The notes below the pieces were generated by a model, which saw only the letters and a program-made list of their open reading frames with translations, was not told the origin of the DNA and searched no databases. This document shows positions 1 through 9,022 of a stretch of DNA of 61,558 bases, piece by piece; position 1 is the stretch's first letter; each line of letters begins with the position of its first letter. The position numbers and the translations under genes are program-made. The stretch is from Acidimicrobiales bacterium. GTDB taxonomy: Bacteria > Actinomycetota > Acidimicrobiia > Acidimicrobiales > Acidimicrobilacustridaceae. Location of the stretch: the NCBI GenBank assembly GCA_025456085.1, contig JALOLF010000021.1, positions 1-61,558 of the forward strand. Reading direction: 5' to 3'.

Positions 1-2
1 TC

Positions 3-839
3 GAGCAGAACGGCGTGACGGTGGAGCTGAAGTTCTTCTCCGACTACATCGGTTCGCTCGACGCCATGGTGGCCGGCGAGCTCGACGCCAACAGCCAGAC
101 GCTCAACGACACGCTGCTCGGCGTGGCCTCGGGCGACGAGCAGGTCATCGTCGTCAACAACGACAACTCCACCGGCAACGACGCCATCATCGTGGACGAG
201 TCCATCAACTCCATCGAGGACCTGGCCGGCAAGAGCGTCGCCGCCGAGGCCGGCGTGGTCGACCACTTCCTGCTCCTGCAGGGCCTCGAGTCGGTGGGGT
301 TGAGCGAGGCCGACATCGACTTCCGGGGCCTGCCCACCGACGCCGCAGCGGCGGCCTTCGCCGGCGGCGAGTTCGACGCAGTGGGCGTGTTCGCCCCGTT
401 CACGGTGCAGGCACTCGAACGTCCCGGGTCGAAGGTGCTGTTCGACTCCTCGGACTTCCCGGGATCCATCTCGGATCACCTCGTGGTCACCCCGGAGCTG
501 ATCGCCGACTGCCCGGGCGACGTCCAGGCCCTGGTGAACACCTGGTACGCCACGCTCGACTACATGGAGGCCAACCCCGACGAGGCCACGGCCGTCATGG
601 CGGACCTGGCCGAGCTGTCCCCGGAGGAGTATCAGGCGCTGGCCGACGGCACCACCATCTTCACCGCCGAGGAGGCGCTCGCTGCCTTCCAGCCCGGTGA
701 CGACATGACCCCGCTGCAATACGCGGCGGAGCAGATCAACCCGTTCCTGGTCGACACGGGGCTCATCCCCGAGGCCGCCCCGCTCGACGGCCTGTTCGAC
801 CCGTCGTTCACCCAGGCCTACCTGGACGCCCAGGGATGA
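3..839 (+). CDS. ABC transporter substrate-binding protein, NitT/TauT (SsuA/NMT1) type, 5' partial
   Basis: Periplasmic-type solute-binding protein for the importer formed with the next two genes. The frame is open to the window edge (Glu-Gln-Asn-Gly before the GTG at 15), so the signal peptide and first lobe are missing; 278 residues are visible. The segments DYIGSLDAMVAGELDAN, EDLAGKSVAAEAG and FAGGEFDAVGVFAPF follow the NMT1/SsuA pattern of a substrate pocket followed by a D/E-A-V hinge. Its TGA overlaps an ATG (836-839), the usual coupling to a permease gene. Substrate is unknown. In this family it can be nitrate, sulfonate, cytosine-like compounds, urea or guanidine; the convergent carboxylase/allophanate hydrolase remnants make a urea- or guanidine-like substrate a reasonable guess, not shown by the sequence. 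Confidence 0.88.
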   Translation, partial: EQNGVTVELKFFSDYIGSLDAMVAGELDANSQTLNDTLLGVASGDEQVIVVNNDNSTGNDAIIVDESINSIEDLAGKSVAAEAGVVDHFLLLQGLESVGLSEADIDFRGLPTDAAAAAFAGGEFDAVGVFAPFTVQALERPGSKVLFDSSDFPGSISDHLVVTPELIADCPGDVQALVNTWYATLDYMEANPDEATAVMADLAELSPEEYQALADGTTIFTAEEALAAFQPGDDMTPLQYAAEQINPFLVDTGLIPEAAPLDGLFDPSFTQAYLDAQG

Positions 840-936
840 CGACCGACGCGCCGCACCGGGTGCCTCCCGCCACCACCACGGTGGGCGGCGGCACCGGGGG
901 CGCCGGCAGTCGGCGCTGTGGCGCCTGCGCGGGGAG

Positions 937-1689
937 GTGCCGCCCGGCCTGCGCGTCGGCCTCGCCGTCGCCGGCCTGGTCGCGCTGCTCGCGCTGTGGG
1001 TGGCGGTCAGCAGCGGATCGAGCGAGTCGTTCCTCGTCCCGTCGCCGGGCGACACCTGGAGTGCAGCGCTCGACCTGTGGCGCAGCGGCGAGCTGGTGGA
1101 CGACTTCTGGGCCAGCCTCGAGCGGGTGCTGATCGGCTACGGCATCAGCGTCGTCATCGGCGTGGGGCTGGGCATGCTCATCGGCAGCTTCCGCTCGGCG
1201 GAGTCGTTCTTCGAACCCCAGCTCGGGTTCCTGCATTACATCCCCGCCACGGCGCTGCTGCCGCTGTTCCTGTTCTGGCTGGGCATCGACGAGACGCCCA
1301 AGATCGCGCTGATCGTGGCCGGCACCGTCTTCTACAACATCCTGATGGTGTCCGACGTGGTGCGCAACGTCCCCCGGGAGCTCATCCACGCGTCGTACAC
1401 GCTCGGCGCCGGGCGCCTCACGGTGTTGCGGCGGGTCATCTTCCCCCACTCGTTGCCCGGCATGATCGACGTGGCCCGCATCAACCTCGCCGCGGCGTGG
1501 CTCATGCTCGTGGTGGCCGAGCTGCTGGCCGCCGAGGAGGGCCTGGCGTTCCGCATCGTGCGGGCGCAGCGCTTCCGCCAGGTGGACCGGATGTTCGCGC
1601 TGCTCATCGTGTTCGGCCTGATCGGCGTGGCGAGCGACCTCGTGCTGCGCTGGGCGCGGAACCGCTCGGCGCCGTGGGCGCGGTCATGA
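937..1689 (+). CDS. ABC transporter permease, SsuC/TauC type, N-terminal frameshift suspected
   Basis: Inner-membrane channel subunit of the importer (BPD_transp_1). About six hydrophobic segments are visible and the cytoplasmic EAA loop is present (ELIHASYTLGAG, then RRVIFP). The in-frame GTG at 937 gives 250 residues, but it has no convincing ribosome site. The expected start is the ATG at 836, overlapping the upstream stop as ATGA. That frame reads 20-odd plausible N-terminal residues and then fails, while the 937 frame is open upstream and reads QSALWRLRGEVPPG, a typical pre-TM1 sequence. One extra G in the G5 run at 896-900 would join the two. Either a real lesion or a base-calling error. 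It is coupled to the ATPase gene by ATGA at 1686-1689. Confidence 0.85.
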   Translation: MPPGLRVGLAVAGLVALLALWVAVSSGSSESFLVPSPGDTWSAALDLWRSGELVDDFWASLERVLIGYGISVVIGVGLGMLIGSFRSAESFFEPQLGFLHYIPATALLPLFLFWLGIDETPKIALIVAGTVFYNILMVSDVVRNVPRELIHASYTLGAGRLTVLRRVIFPHSLPGMIDVARINLAAAWLMLVVAELLAAEEGLAFRIVRAQRFRQVDRMFALLIVFGLIGVASDLVLRWARNRSAPWARS

Positions 1690-2507
1690 GCGCGGCGACC
1701 GGCTCCACGCCCACCCCGTCGGCACCGCCCCCCAAGCTGGTCGTCGAGGGTCTGGTGAAGCACTTCGCGGTGCGGCGCCAGCCCGCGGTGGTCGCCGTCG
1801 ACGGCATCGACCTCACACTCGAGGCGGGCGACTTCGTGTGCATCGTGGGCGCATCGGGCTGCGGGAAGTCGACGCTGCTGAACATCGTGGCCGGCCTCGA
1901 GGACGCCACGTCCGGCCGGGTGGAGGTGGACGGCGAGCGGGTCATCGGTCCCGGCCCCGGTCGGGGCATGGTGTTCCAGGCGTACTCGCTGTACCCGTGG
2001 AAGACGGTCCGCGAGAACGTCGCCTTCGGCCTGGAGTGCGCCCGGGTACCTCGCGACGAGCGGGCCGAACGCATCGACGAGCTGCTCGGCGTGGTCGGCC
2101 TGCACCGTTGGCAGGACCGGCTGCCCAAGGAGCTCTCGGGCGGCATGCGCCAGCGGGTGGCCATCGCCCGGGCGCTCGCGCCCCAGCCGGACGTGCTGCT
2201 GCTCGACGAACCGATCGGGGCCCAGGACGCACAGACCCGACTGGCCATGCAGGACTTCGCGCTCGAGGTCTGGCAACGCACCGGCGCGACGGTGCTCATG
2301 GTCACCCACGACGTCGAGGAGGCGGTGTACCTCGGACAACGGGTGATCGTGCTCAGCTCCCACCCGGGTCGCGTGATCGCCGAGATCGCGGTGCCGTTCG
2401 GCCACAACCGGGGTCCGGACGTCAAGCGCGAGCACCGCTTCCGCGACCTCGCCGACGAGGTGCAGGACCTGCTGCTGGGCGGGATCCCCCAACCCACGTC
2501 CGGCTGA
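1686..2507 (+). CDS. ABC transporter ATPase, SsuB/TauB type
   Basis: Cytoplasmic ATPase of the importer, 273 residues. Walker A GASGCGKST lies at about residues 56-64, the Q-loop at VFQAYSLYPWKTV, the signature LSGGMRQR near 158, Walker B VLLLDEP, and the H-loop VTHDVEEA. The start ATG overlaps the permease stop, so the three transporter genes are translationally coupled. The D-loop reads IGAQDAQTR where most relatives have FGALDAQTR, a mild deviation. The gene is intact and ends 78 bp before the convergent allophanate hydrolase gene. Confidence 0.93.
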   Translation: MSAATGSTPTPSAPPPKLVVEGLVKHFAVRRQPAVVAVDGIDLTLEAGDFVCIVGASGCGKSTLLNIVAGLEDATSGRVEVDGERVIGPGPGRGMVFQAYSLYPWKTVRENVAFGLECARVPRDERAERIDELLGVVGLHRWQDRLPKELSGGMRQRVAIARALAPQPDVLLLDEPIGAQDAQTRLAMQDFALEVWQRTGATVLMVTHDVEEAVYLGQRVIVLSSHPGRVIAEIAVPFGHNRGPDVKREHRFRDLADEVQDLLLGGIPQPTSG

Positions 2508-2585
2508 CGGACCCGCCTCGGGACGCCACACGTCGGGCGCGGCGGGCACCGTCGCGATGGGCGGGCACCCGGTCCCGTGGCCGGA

Positions 2586-4235
2586 TCAGCGTGCCGAGCA
2601 GTAGGCGCGCCAGCCGCCGTGGGTGCTGATGTCGACGGCGCCCTCGAGGGCCCGGGGCTCGCACAGGAAGCCCGTGGTCGCCGAACCGTCGTCCAACTCG
2701 ACCGTGCCGAGGCACAACGGCGCCGGCACGCCGGCCAGGAAGCCCCCCACCGCCGGTGCCGGCATCCGCCACACCTCCACCTCGAGGGCGGCGCCACCCT
2801 CGCCGACGTGGACCAGGCCGGGCCGGGGCGGGTCGAAGCCGCCGAGCGCGTACAGCCGGTACGCCGCCGCGGTTCGACCGGCGCGCACCAGCGAGGCTCC
2901 ACGCTCGGTGAGCTGGTGGTTCAGCGGCAGACCCGACAGGTGGGCCCCGACCACCACCAGGTCCAGCGTCGAGGCCTCGGTCTGCGGCGACCAGTCCTCC
3001 CCGAGCAGCGCCGCGCCGAGCCAGGCCGCTGTGGCGTCCCCCCAGGCGGGGGCGATCACCTGCACGCCGCGTGGCCCGTGGCCGGGCACCGGCACCGCCA
3101 CCGCGCACAGGTCGAGGGGATTGGTGAAGGTCGTGTAGGTACCCAGTCGGGTGTTGACGCCGATGGGGTCGGCCCCCACCGCGGCGCGGGTCACCGGCCC
3201 GGGGATCGTGGGCAGGAGCAGCGCGTCGACCTCGTCCCAGGTGCGCGCGGCGCGTGACGCGGCGGCGGCAAGCCGGTAGGCGCTTCGCGCCGCGTCGGCC
3301 GCGCGCATCGCGGAGGCCCCCCGCACGATCGCGGCGACGGTGGGATCGGCCTGCTCGGGGTGGTCCTCGAGCACCGAGCCGAAGGCCACGACCCGCTCCA
3401 CGAGCAGCCCGCCGCCGTACAGCTCGCGGCCTGCGGCCAGGAAGGGCTCGAGGTCGATCGCCACCACCTCGAGCCCCAGCTCGCCCGCCCGATCCACGGC
3501 CGCGGCGAAGGCCGACTCGTCGGCCGGGGCGTCGACATCGAGCGTCCGCGGCACGCCCAACCGGCGACGGTCACGGCCCGATCCGGGAGGGCGTCACCGG
3601 GTGAAGGGGTCGAGGTCGTCGGGTCCGGCGGCCACCGACACCGCCGCCCAGCCGGCCTCGACGGTGCGGGCGAACACGCTCACGCAGTCGACGGTGCGCA
3701 CCGCCGGCACGACGCCGGCGGCCGGCAGCCAGCCGCGGGTCGGCTTCACGCCCACGACCCCGCACAGCGCGGCGGGGACCCGACCCGACCCCGCGGTGTC
3801 GGTGCCCAGGGCCAGGTCGGTGACGCCGCGGGCGACCGCGACCGCCGAGCCCGAGCTCGACCCACCGGGCACCAGGTCCGGGTCGAACGGGTTGCGGGGC
3901 GTGCCGTAGGGGCTGCGGGTGCCGACCAGACCGGTGGCGAACTGGTCGAGGTTGGTCTTGCCGACCACGGTCACCCCCGCCGCCACGAGCCGATCGACCA
4001 CCGGGGCGGAGCGCTGCGGGGTGTAGGCGAAGGCGACGCAGGCGGCGGTGGTGGGCAGGCCGGCCACGTCGATGTTGTCCTTGACGGCGAGCGTCGTGCC
4101 GGCCAGCGGCGCGTCGGCGTCGAGCGCAGCCAGGGCCGCGTCGCGGTCGGCCACGGCGAGGAACACCGCCGGATCGTCGAGGGCGGTGGCGGCCTCGAAC
4201 GCCTCGGCCACCCGGTCCCGGGGGTCGCCGCTCAC
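2586..4235 (-). pseudogene. atzF: allophanate hydrolase, interrupted by an in-frame TGA
   Basis: Second enzyme of urea amidolyase: allophanate to ammonia and CO2. The start is the GTG at 4235, overlapping the carboxylase stop (GTGA). The amidase-signature part is intact: catalytic Lys in LAVKDNID, the GGSSSGSA loop, and GTDTAGSGR. At 3594-3596 a TGA follows [10 protein letters not shown]-like sequence (here [10 protein letters not shown]), but the same frame then continues without shift through GVPRTLDVD to the normal allophanate-hydrolase C-terminal domain (VWRMPAPAVGGFLAG, FLCEPRALEG, GGWRAY) and stops at 2586. Total 550 codons, close to family length. A TTG at 3560 could in principle restart the C-terminal half as a separate protein. 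Together with the damage in the neighbouring carboxylase this looks like a pseudogene; a single base error is the alternative. Confidence 0.85.
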
Positions 4236-7200
4236 GGCGCCACCACAACCACGATCCGACCTCCCTGCACCACCGCCCCCTCCGCGATGCGGACCTCGCG
4301 CACGTGTCCCGGCGACCGTGGCGCGCACCGGGGTCTCCATCTTCATGGCCTCGACGAGGGCGACCGGGTCGCCCGCCTGGACGCGGTCACCGACGCGCAC
4401 CAGCACCTTCCACACCGAGCCGGCGACGGGGCTGCGCACCGCGACGTGCCCGCGCGGCAGCGGGGCCTCCTGGGGCGGCGGCTCGTCGAGCTCCAGGTCG
4501 GGCTGGAGGTCCAGCCCGGCGTCGGCCCAGCGGGCACGCTCCTCGGCGAAGGCGGTGCGCCGACGCGCCGTGAAGGCCGCGATGTCGTCGGCCTCACGGG
4601 CGAGGAGCGCCTGGTGGACGGCGAACCGGAAGGTGGTGTGCTCGATGCGGGCCGGGTGGCGACCGTGCAGCGCCGACTCCCGCAGGCGCGACAGCTCCTG
4701 GGTGCTGACCGGCTCCCAGCGGATCTGGTCGAAGAACCGCAACAGCCAGGGCCGCTCGAAACCCGGGGTGGCACGCCAGGCGTTCCACACCTGCACGGTC
4801 CGTCCCACGAACTGGTAGCCACCGGGGCCCTCCATGCCGTAGATGCACAGGTAGGCGCCGCCGATGCCGACCGAGTTCTCCGCCGTCCAGATGCGCGCCG
4901 GGTTGTACTCGGTGGTCACCAGCCGATGACGGGGATCGACCGGCGTGGCCACGGGGGCCCCGAGGTAGACGTCGCCGAGGGCCAGCACCAGATAGCTGGC
5001 GTCGAACACGATGCGGCGCACGTCGTCGACGCTGTCGAGGCCGTTGATGCGACGGATGAACTCGATGTTCCACGGGCACCACGGCGCGTCGGCTCGCACC
5101 GTTCGCATGTAGATGGCGATGGCCTCGCGGGTCGCTGGGTCGTCCCACGACAGCGGCAGGTGCACGATCCGGCTGGGCACCTCGAGGTCGGCGAGCGGGG
5201 GCTGGTCCGCGAAACGCTCCGCCACGACGTCGCACAGCTCCCCGGGTCGGAGCCGGTCGGGATCGAAGCCGATCTGCAGCGAACGCACGCCGGGCACGAG
5301 CTCACCGACGCCGGCGACAGGATCCTGGTCGAACGCGGCCATCAGGGCGCCGACCCGCAGACGCAGCCCGAGATCCAGCTCGGCGGGTCCGACCTCCACG
5401 AGCAGGTGGTGGTCGCCGTCGCGGCGCACGACCAGCGCCGGGGTCTCGCCCGACGCGTCGAGGCGCAGCAACACGGGGTCCTCCACGACGCGACGGGAGC
5501 CGCTGCGACGGGACGGGTCGATGCCGGTCACGGCCTCGTCGTGCGTGAGGGGCACGAAGCGCACGGTGTCCCCGGCCCGGGCCTGGCCGAGCTTCCACAG
5601 TTCGCCGGCGGCCACGGTGACCGGGCACACGAACCCGCCGCAGCTCGGCCCGTCGCGCATGAGCACGATGGGCATGTCCCCCGTGAAGTCGACCGTGCCC
5701 ACGGCGTAGGCGTTGTCGTGGATGTTGGACGGGTGCAGACCCGCCTCCCCGCCGTCGGCCCGGGCCCAGGCGGGGGCCGGCCCCACGAGCCGCACGCCCG
5801 TGCGGTCGGAGTGGTGGTGCACGAGCCAGTCGGTGGCGACGAGCGTCTCGATGTCATCCGGGGTGAAGAAGTCGGGCGCGCCGTGAGGCCCCCACAGCAC
5901 GCCCACGTGCCAGGCGTCGGTCAGCTGCGGCCGCAGGGCCAGGGGAACGGTGGCACCGACCTCCACGGGCCCGGCGGGTCCGAGTGCCAGCACGTCACCG
6001 GTGCGCAGGCCGCGCCCGGCGTGGCCACCGAAGCCTCCGAGCACGAACGTGGACCGGCTCCCGAGGTGGTCGGGCACGTCGAAGCCGCCGGCCACGGCCA
6101 GGTAGGTCCGCGACCCCGGTCCCACGACCTCGCCCAGGCGCAGGAGCTGTCCCGCCACCACGGGGACGGCGGTCCACCACGACAGCGGCCGACCGTCGAG
6201 GTCGGCGTCCATGACCGCACCCCCAGAGCGACGACCCCGTCGGCCTCGAAGCGCAGCGTGGGACCGAGCACCGTGCACTCGAGTGCCGCTGCGCTCTCCG
6301 GGTTGCCCACGAGGCGGTTCACGAGCGCGAACGACCGGTCGTCCATGGGACCCGACGGGGGCACCCCGACGTCCCAGAACCCCAACCGACCGGGCAGGTC
6401 CTGCACCGTCGTGAACAGCCCGCCGTCCAGCACGCTCACCGACGCCGGCTGGTGCGAGACCCCGTCGACGAGCGAGGTGGACACCTGACCGGCGACCACG
6501 TCGGCGTGGCGCACCAGGTCCAGGAGCAGGTCCCGGTTGGTCTGGACACCACCGATGCGGACCCGCGACAGGGCGTCGTCGAGTGCGGCGAGCGCCACCG
6601 GGCGATCGTCGTCCCACACCACCACCTTGGCCAGCAGCGGGACGTACCACGGGCTGACCTCGGTGCCGGGCTCCACCCAGGTGTCGACGCGCACCCCGTC
6701 GGGGAACTCGGCCGCGGTGACGAGCCCGGCGCAGGGACGGAAGCCGTCGAGGGGATCCTCGGCGTAGAGACGTGCCTCGATCGCATGGCCCCGGGGCTCG
6801 CCCACCACGGCGAAGGCATCGAGCTGCTCCCCCGCGGCGAGGCGCACCATCCACTCGACGAGGTCGACGCCGTAGCGCAGCTCCGTCACGCCGTGCTCGA
6901 CCTGCAGACGCGTGTTCACCTCCAGGAACGCGGCCTCACCGGTGGCGACGTCGACCACGAACTCGACCGTGCCCGCCGAGCGGTACGCCACCGAGGCCAG
7001 CAGGCGCCGGGCCGAGTCGAGCAGCCCGGCTCGCGTCGCGTCGGCGAGCAGCGGCGCCGGGCTCTCCTCCAGCACCTTCTGGTTGCGGCGCTGCACGGAG
7101 CAGTCGCGCTCGCCCAACAGGACGATCCCGCCCTCCCCGTCGCCGAAGGCCTGGACCTCGACGTGGCGGGCACGCGCCACGTAGCGCTCGAGGAACACCC

Positions 7201-7861
7201 CGCCCCCACCGAAGCTGGCCTCGGCCTGGCGCACGACGGCGTCGAACGCGGCCGCCAGCTCGCCGGGGTCGTGGCAGCGCCGCATGCCGATGCCACCCCC
7301 ACCGGCGGATGCCTTCAGCATCACCGGGTAGCCGATCGTCTCGGCGGTGGCGAGCGCCTCGTCGCGGTCGGCCACGAGCTCCGAGCCCGCCAGCAACGGC
7401 ACCCCCGCCTCACGGGCCAGCGCACGGGCGGTGTGCTTGCGCCCGAAGACCCGGAGCTGCTCGGGCGTCGGGCCGATGAAGACCAGTCCAGCCTGCGCGC
7501 AGGCCTCGGCAAAGGAGGCGTCCTCGGACAGCAGGCCGTAGCCCGGGTGGACGGCCTCGGCCCCGGTGCGCAGCGCGGCAGCCACCACCAGGTCCGCCCG
7601 GAGGTAGCTCTCGGCGGCGGGTGGCGGGCCGAGCAGCACCGCCTCGTCGGCGTCGAGCACGTGCCGGACACCCCGGTCGACGACCTTGCTGGCGTAGCCG
7701 CCGGGTGCCACGACCTCGTCCCACACCACGTCGGCGGCTTCGACACCGGGCGGCAGGTCCACGGCCGCCGTCGCCGGGACGGTGGGCATGGTGACGACCC
7801 GGGTGCCGTCCTGGGACCGGGCATGGTCACGGGCACCTGCGGTGCTGGCGGTGTCGCTCAC
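4232..7861 (-). pseudogene. urea/guanidine-type biotin carboxylase (urea carboxylase), truncated and frameshifted
   Basis: Biotin-dependent carboxylase of the urea amidolyase group. Domains in order: biotin carboxylase (KASAGGGGIGMR ATP-binding loop, [14 protein letters not shown]), KipA/KipI-like carboxyltransferase ([19 protein letters not shown], then [20 protein letters not shown]), and a biotinyl domain with VEAMKMETP. Three defects are visible. The first ~45 residues of the carboxylase domain, including the ANRGEIA strand, are absent and replaced by another protein (7670-7861). A -1 shift occurs at the C5 run 6220-6224, so VVALG should continue as [10 protein letters not shown] in the next frame. 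A +1 shift at about 4307 breaks the biotinyl domain; the original frame then reads [16 protein letters not shown] and ends VVVVAP-stop at 4232-4234. The middle 1.9 kb is therefore out of frame with both ends. Substrate (urea or guanidine) cannot be told from what is left. Confidence 0.87.
7670..7861 (-). pseudogene. N-terminal remnant of a urea-carboxylase-associated protein (UAAP/UCA, DUF1989)
   Basis: The first 64 codons of the frame that runs into the carboxylase do not belong to a biotin carboxylase. They read like the N-terminus of a urea-carboxylase-associated protein: VVWDEVVAPGGYASKV followed by VDRG. In intact relatives this would continue with RLTDLEGD and about 150 more residues. 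Here it passes directly into VRHVLDADEAV of the carboxylase. Both parent proteins are expected to have D-R-G at this place, so the join (about 7670-7679) is consistent with a deletion across a short GACCGGGG-like repeat. Start GTG at 7861 with TACGGT 6 nt upstream. Assignment to the UAAP family is from recalled family sequence, not from a search. Confidence 0.62.
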
Positions 7862-7867
7862 GTCCCC

Positions 7868-7873
7868 ACCGTA
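7868..7873 (-). promoter_or_regulatory. -10 box of the UAAP/carboxylase unit
   Basis: TACGGT ends 6 nt before the GTG at 7861, so the transcript would be leaderless. The inverted repeat at 7877-7896 lies immediately upstream, over the -35 region. Confidence 0.6.
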
Positions 7874-7876
7874 CGC

Positions 7877-7896
7877 TTTCTATCGGTCGATCGAAA
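7877..7896. promoter_or_regulatory. inverted repeat, probable TetR operator
   Basis: Arms TTTCTATCG and CGATCGAAA around a 2-bp GT centre, 8 of 9 positions symmetric. It lies between the divergent TetR gene and the carboxylase unit, close upstream of the reverse -10 at 7868-7873. Position and symmetry suit autoregulation and repression of the catabolic unit by the TetR protein; binding is inferred. Confidence 0.6.
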
Positions 7897-7929
7897 AGTA
7901 CCGGCACGTGAACATCGTGTTTCGCGGCC

Positions 7930-7935
7930 TACGCT
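7930..7935 (+). promoter_or_regulatory. -10 box of the TetR gene
   Basis: TACGCT, 7 nt before the GTG at 7943; leaderless start, no Shine-Dalgarno seen. Confidence 0.6.
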
Positions 7936-7942
7936 GGCCCAC

Positions 7943-8632
7943 GTGGCACGCGTTCCGGCATCCGAGCCCGTCCGCCGCGTCGGGCGGCCCCGCGTCGATC
8001 CCACGGCCCGCGACGGCGAGCCCCGGGAGGAGATCCTCGACGCCGCGGCCAAGCTGTTCTCCACGGTCGGCTACGCCCGAACGACCACCCGAGCCGTGGC
8101 GGCCGCCTCCGGTCTGCGCCAGCCTTCGCTGTTCCACTACTTCCCCACCAAGGAGGACCTGCTGGCCGAGCTGCTCGACCGCACGGTGAGCCCTGCGCTG
8201 GCGTTCCTGCACTGGCTGTTGGAGCAGCCCGCCCGGCCCGAGGTGCAGCTCTACGCGCTGGCCTGGCGCGACACCGACAACCTGTGCGCCGGCCCCCACA
8301 ACCTCGGTGCGCTGCAGCTGCTGCCCGAGGCCCGAGCCGAGCGGTTCAGCCCGTTCTGGACGAAGCGCACGAAGCTCCAACGGGGCTACCGCACGCTGGT
8401 GCGCGACTGCGGCGCCGTCGACGCCGAGCTCACCACGGAGCTGGTGTTCGGCCTGGTGGAGAGCGTGATCGTGTGGTACCGGCGGGGAGGGCGGCACGGA
8501 CGCGCCGCGGTCGCCCACGGGGTCGCACGCGGCGCGCTCCGACTCACCACGGGTCGCAGCGGCGAGTTCCCCCGCCAACGCGCCGCCGCGGTGGCGCTGC
8601 TGGGCTCCGCGCCGGGGCCCGCCGTGTGCTGA
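7943..8632 (+). CDS. TetR/AcrR-family transcriptional regulator
   Basis: 229 residues. The N-terminal helix-turn-helix is clear (EEILDAAAKLFSTVGYARTT, then AVAAASGLRQPSLFHYF and PTKEDLLAELL, residues ~30-80); the C-terminal ligand domain is not recognisable beyond the fold class. Start chosen at the GTG 7 nt after a TACGCT -10 box; an arginine-rich tail (VRRVGRPRVDP) precedes the HTH as in many actinobacterial TetRs. Divergent from the UAAP/carboxylase remnant with an inverted repeat between them, so it is the likely local regulator. Unlike its target genes it is intact. Confidence 0.9.
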   Translation: MARVPASEPVRRVGRPRVDPTARDGEPREEILDAAAKLFSTVGYARTTTRAVAAASGLRQPSLFHYFPTKEDLLAELLDRTVSPALAFLHWLLEQPARPEVQLYALAWRDTDNLCAGPHNLGALQLLPEARAERFSPFWTKRTKLQRGYRTLVRDCGAVDAELTTELVFGLVESVIVWYRRGGRHGRAAVAHGVARGALRLTTGRSGEFPRQRAAAVALLGSAPGPAVC

Positions 8633-8650
8633 GCCCGCCGCGCGCTCAGC

Positions 8651-8674
8651 CCGATCCGGCGCGACCGGGATCGG
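8651..8674. terminator. hairpin between convergent genes
   Basis: CCGATCC and GGATCGG arms (7 bp) around a 10-nt loop, lying between the ends of the TetR gene (+) and the DUF1876 gene (-). No U-tract, so a weak or Rho-assisted bidirectional terminator at best. Confidence 0.4.
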
Positions 8675-8677
8675 CGC

Positions 8678-8944
8678 TCAACCGTCCAGGTGGACCGGCC
8701 GACCCTCCCAGCTCTCGATGATGTGGGCCGCCTGCTCGAGCAGGTGGTGGGCCAGATCGCCCAACGCCCGGGCAGCCGCCACCTCCTCGCCCACCGCGGG
8801 GACCTCGGGGTCGGCAGGGTTGCGCCGGGCACGGCCCCAGCCCCGCAGCTCCGTCGCCCCGACCTGGAGCACGGCATCGGCCCGGGTCTCGGACGGGTCC
8901 TCGGTGAACACGACGGTCACCGTCCAGATGCGTTCCTCGCTCAT
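8678..8944 (-). CDS. DUF1876-family small protein
   Basis: 88 residues, matching the actinobacterial DUF1876 pattern: an N-terminal WTVTVVF strand, ADAVLQVGATELRGWG, then the conserved ARRNPADPEVPAVGEE and the helix AAARALGDLAHHLLEQA. The family folds like a double-stranded RNA-binding domain, but no function is established. Start ATG has GGAGGGACG upstream, a good Shine-Dalgarno. It stands alone between convergent TetR and a lipoprotein gene on the same strand. Confidence 0.85.
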   Translation of the reverse strand: MSEERIWTVTVVFTEDPSETRADAVLQVGATELRGWGRARRNPADPEVPAVGEEVAAARALGDLAHHLLEQAAHIIESWEGRPVHLDG

Positions 8945-9022
8945 CGTCCCTCCTTCGCTGGCGAACTGGTGCCAGCATCGCCCCGACCGTCGCCCACGGC
9001 AAGACCGATGCCGGCACCACCG

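Noticed and set aside
3560-3590. Allophanate hydrolase as two natural subunits
   Set aside because: No Shine-Dalgarno or promoter for the TTG at 3560, and the frame is unbroken apart from the TGA; damage is simpler given the neighbours. Kept as an alternative only.
3360-6488. A ~1040-codon open frame antisense to the carboxylase
   Set aside because: Shadow frame; its product is His/Gly/Arg/Gln-rich and lacks any motif.
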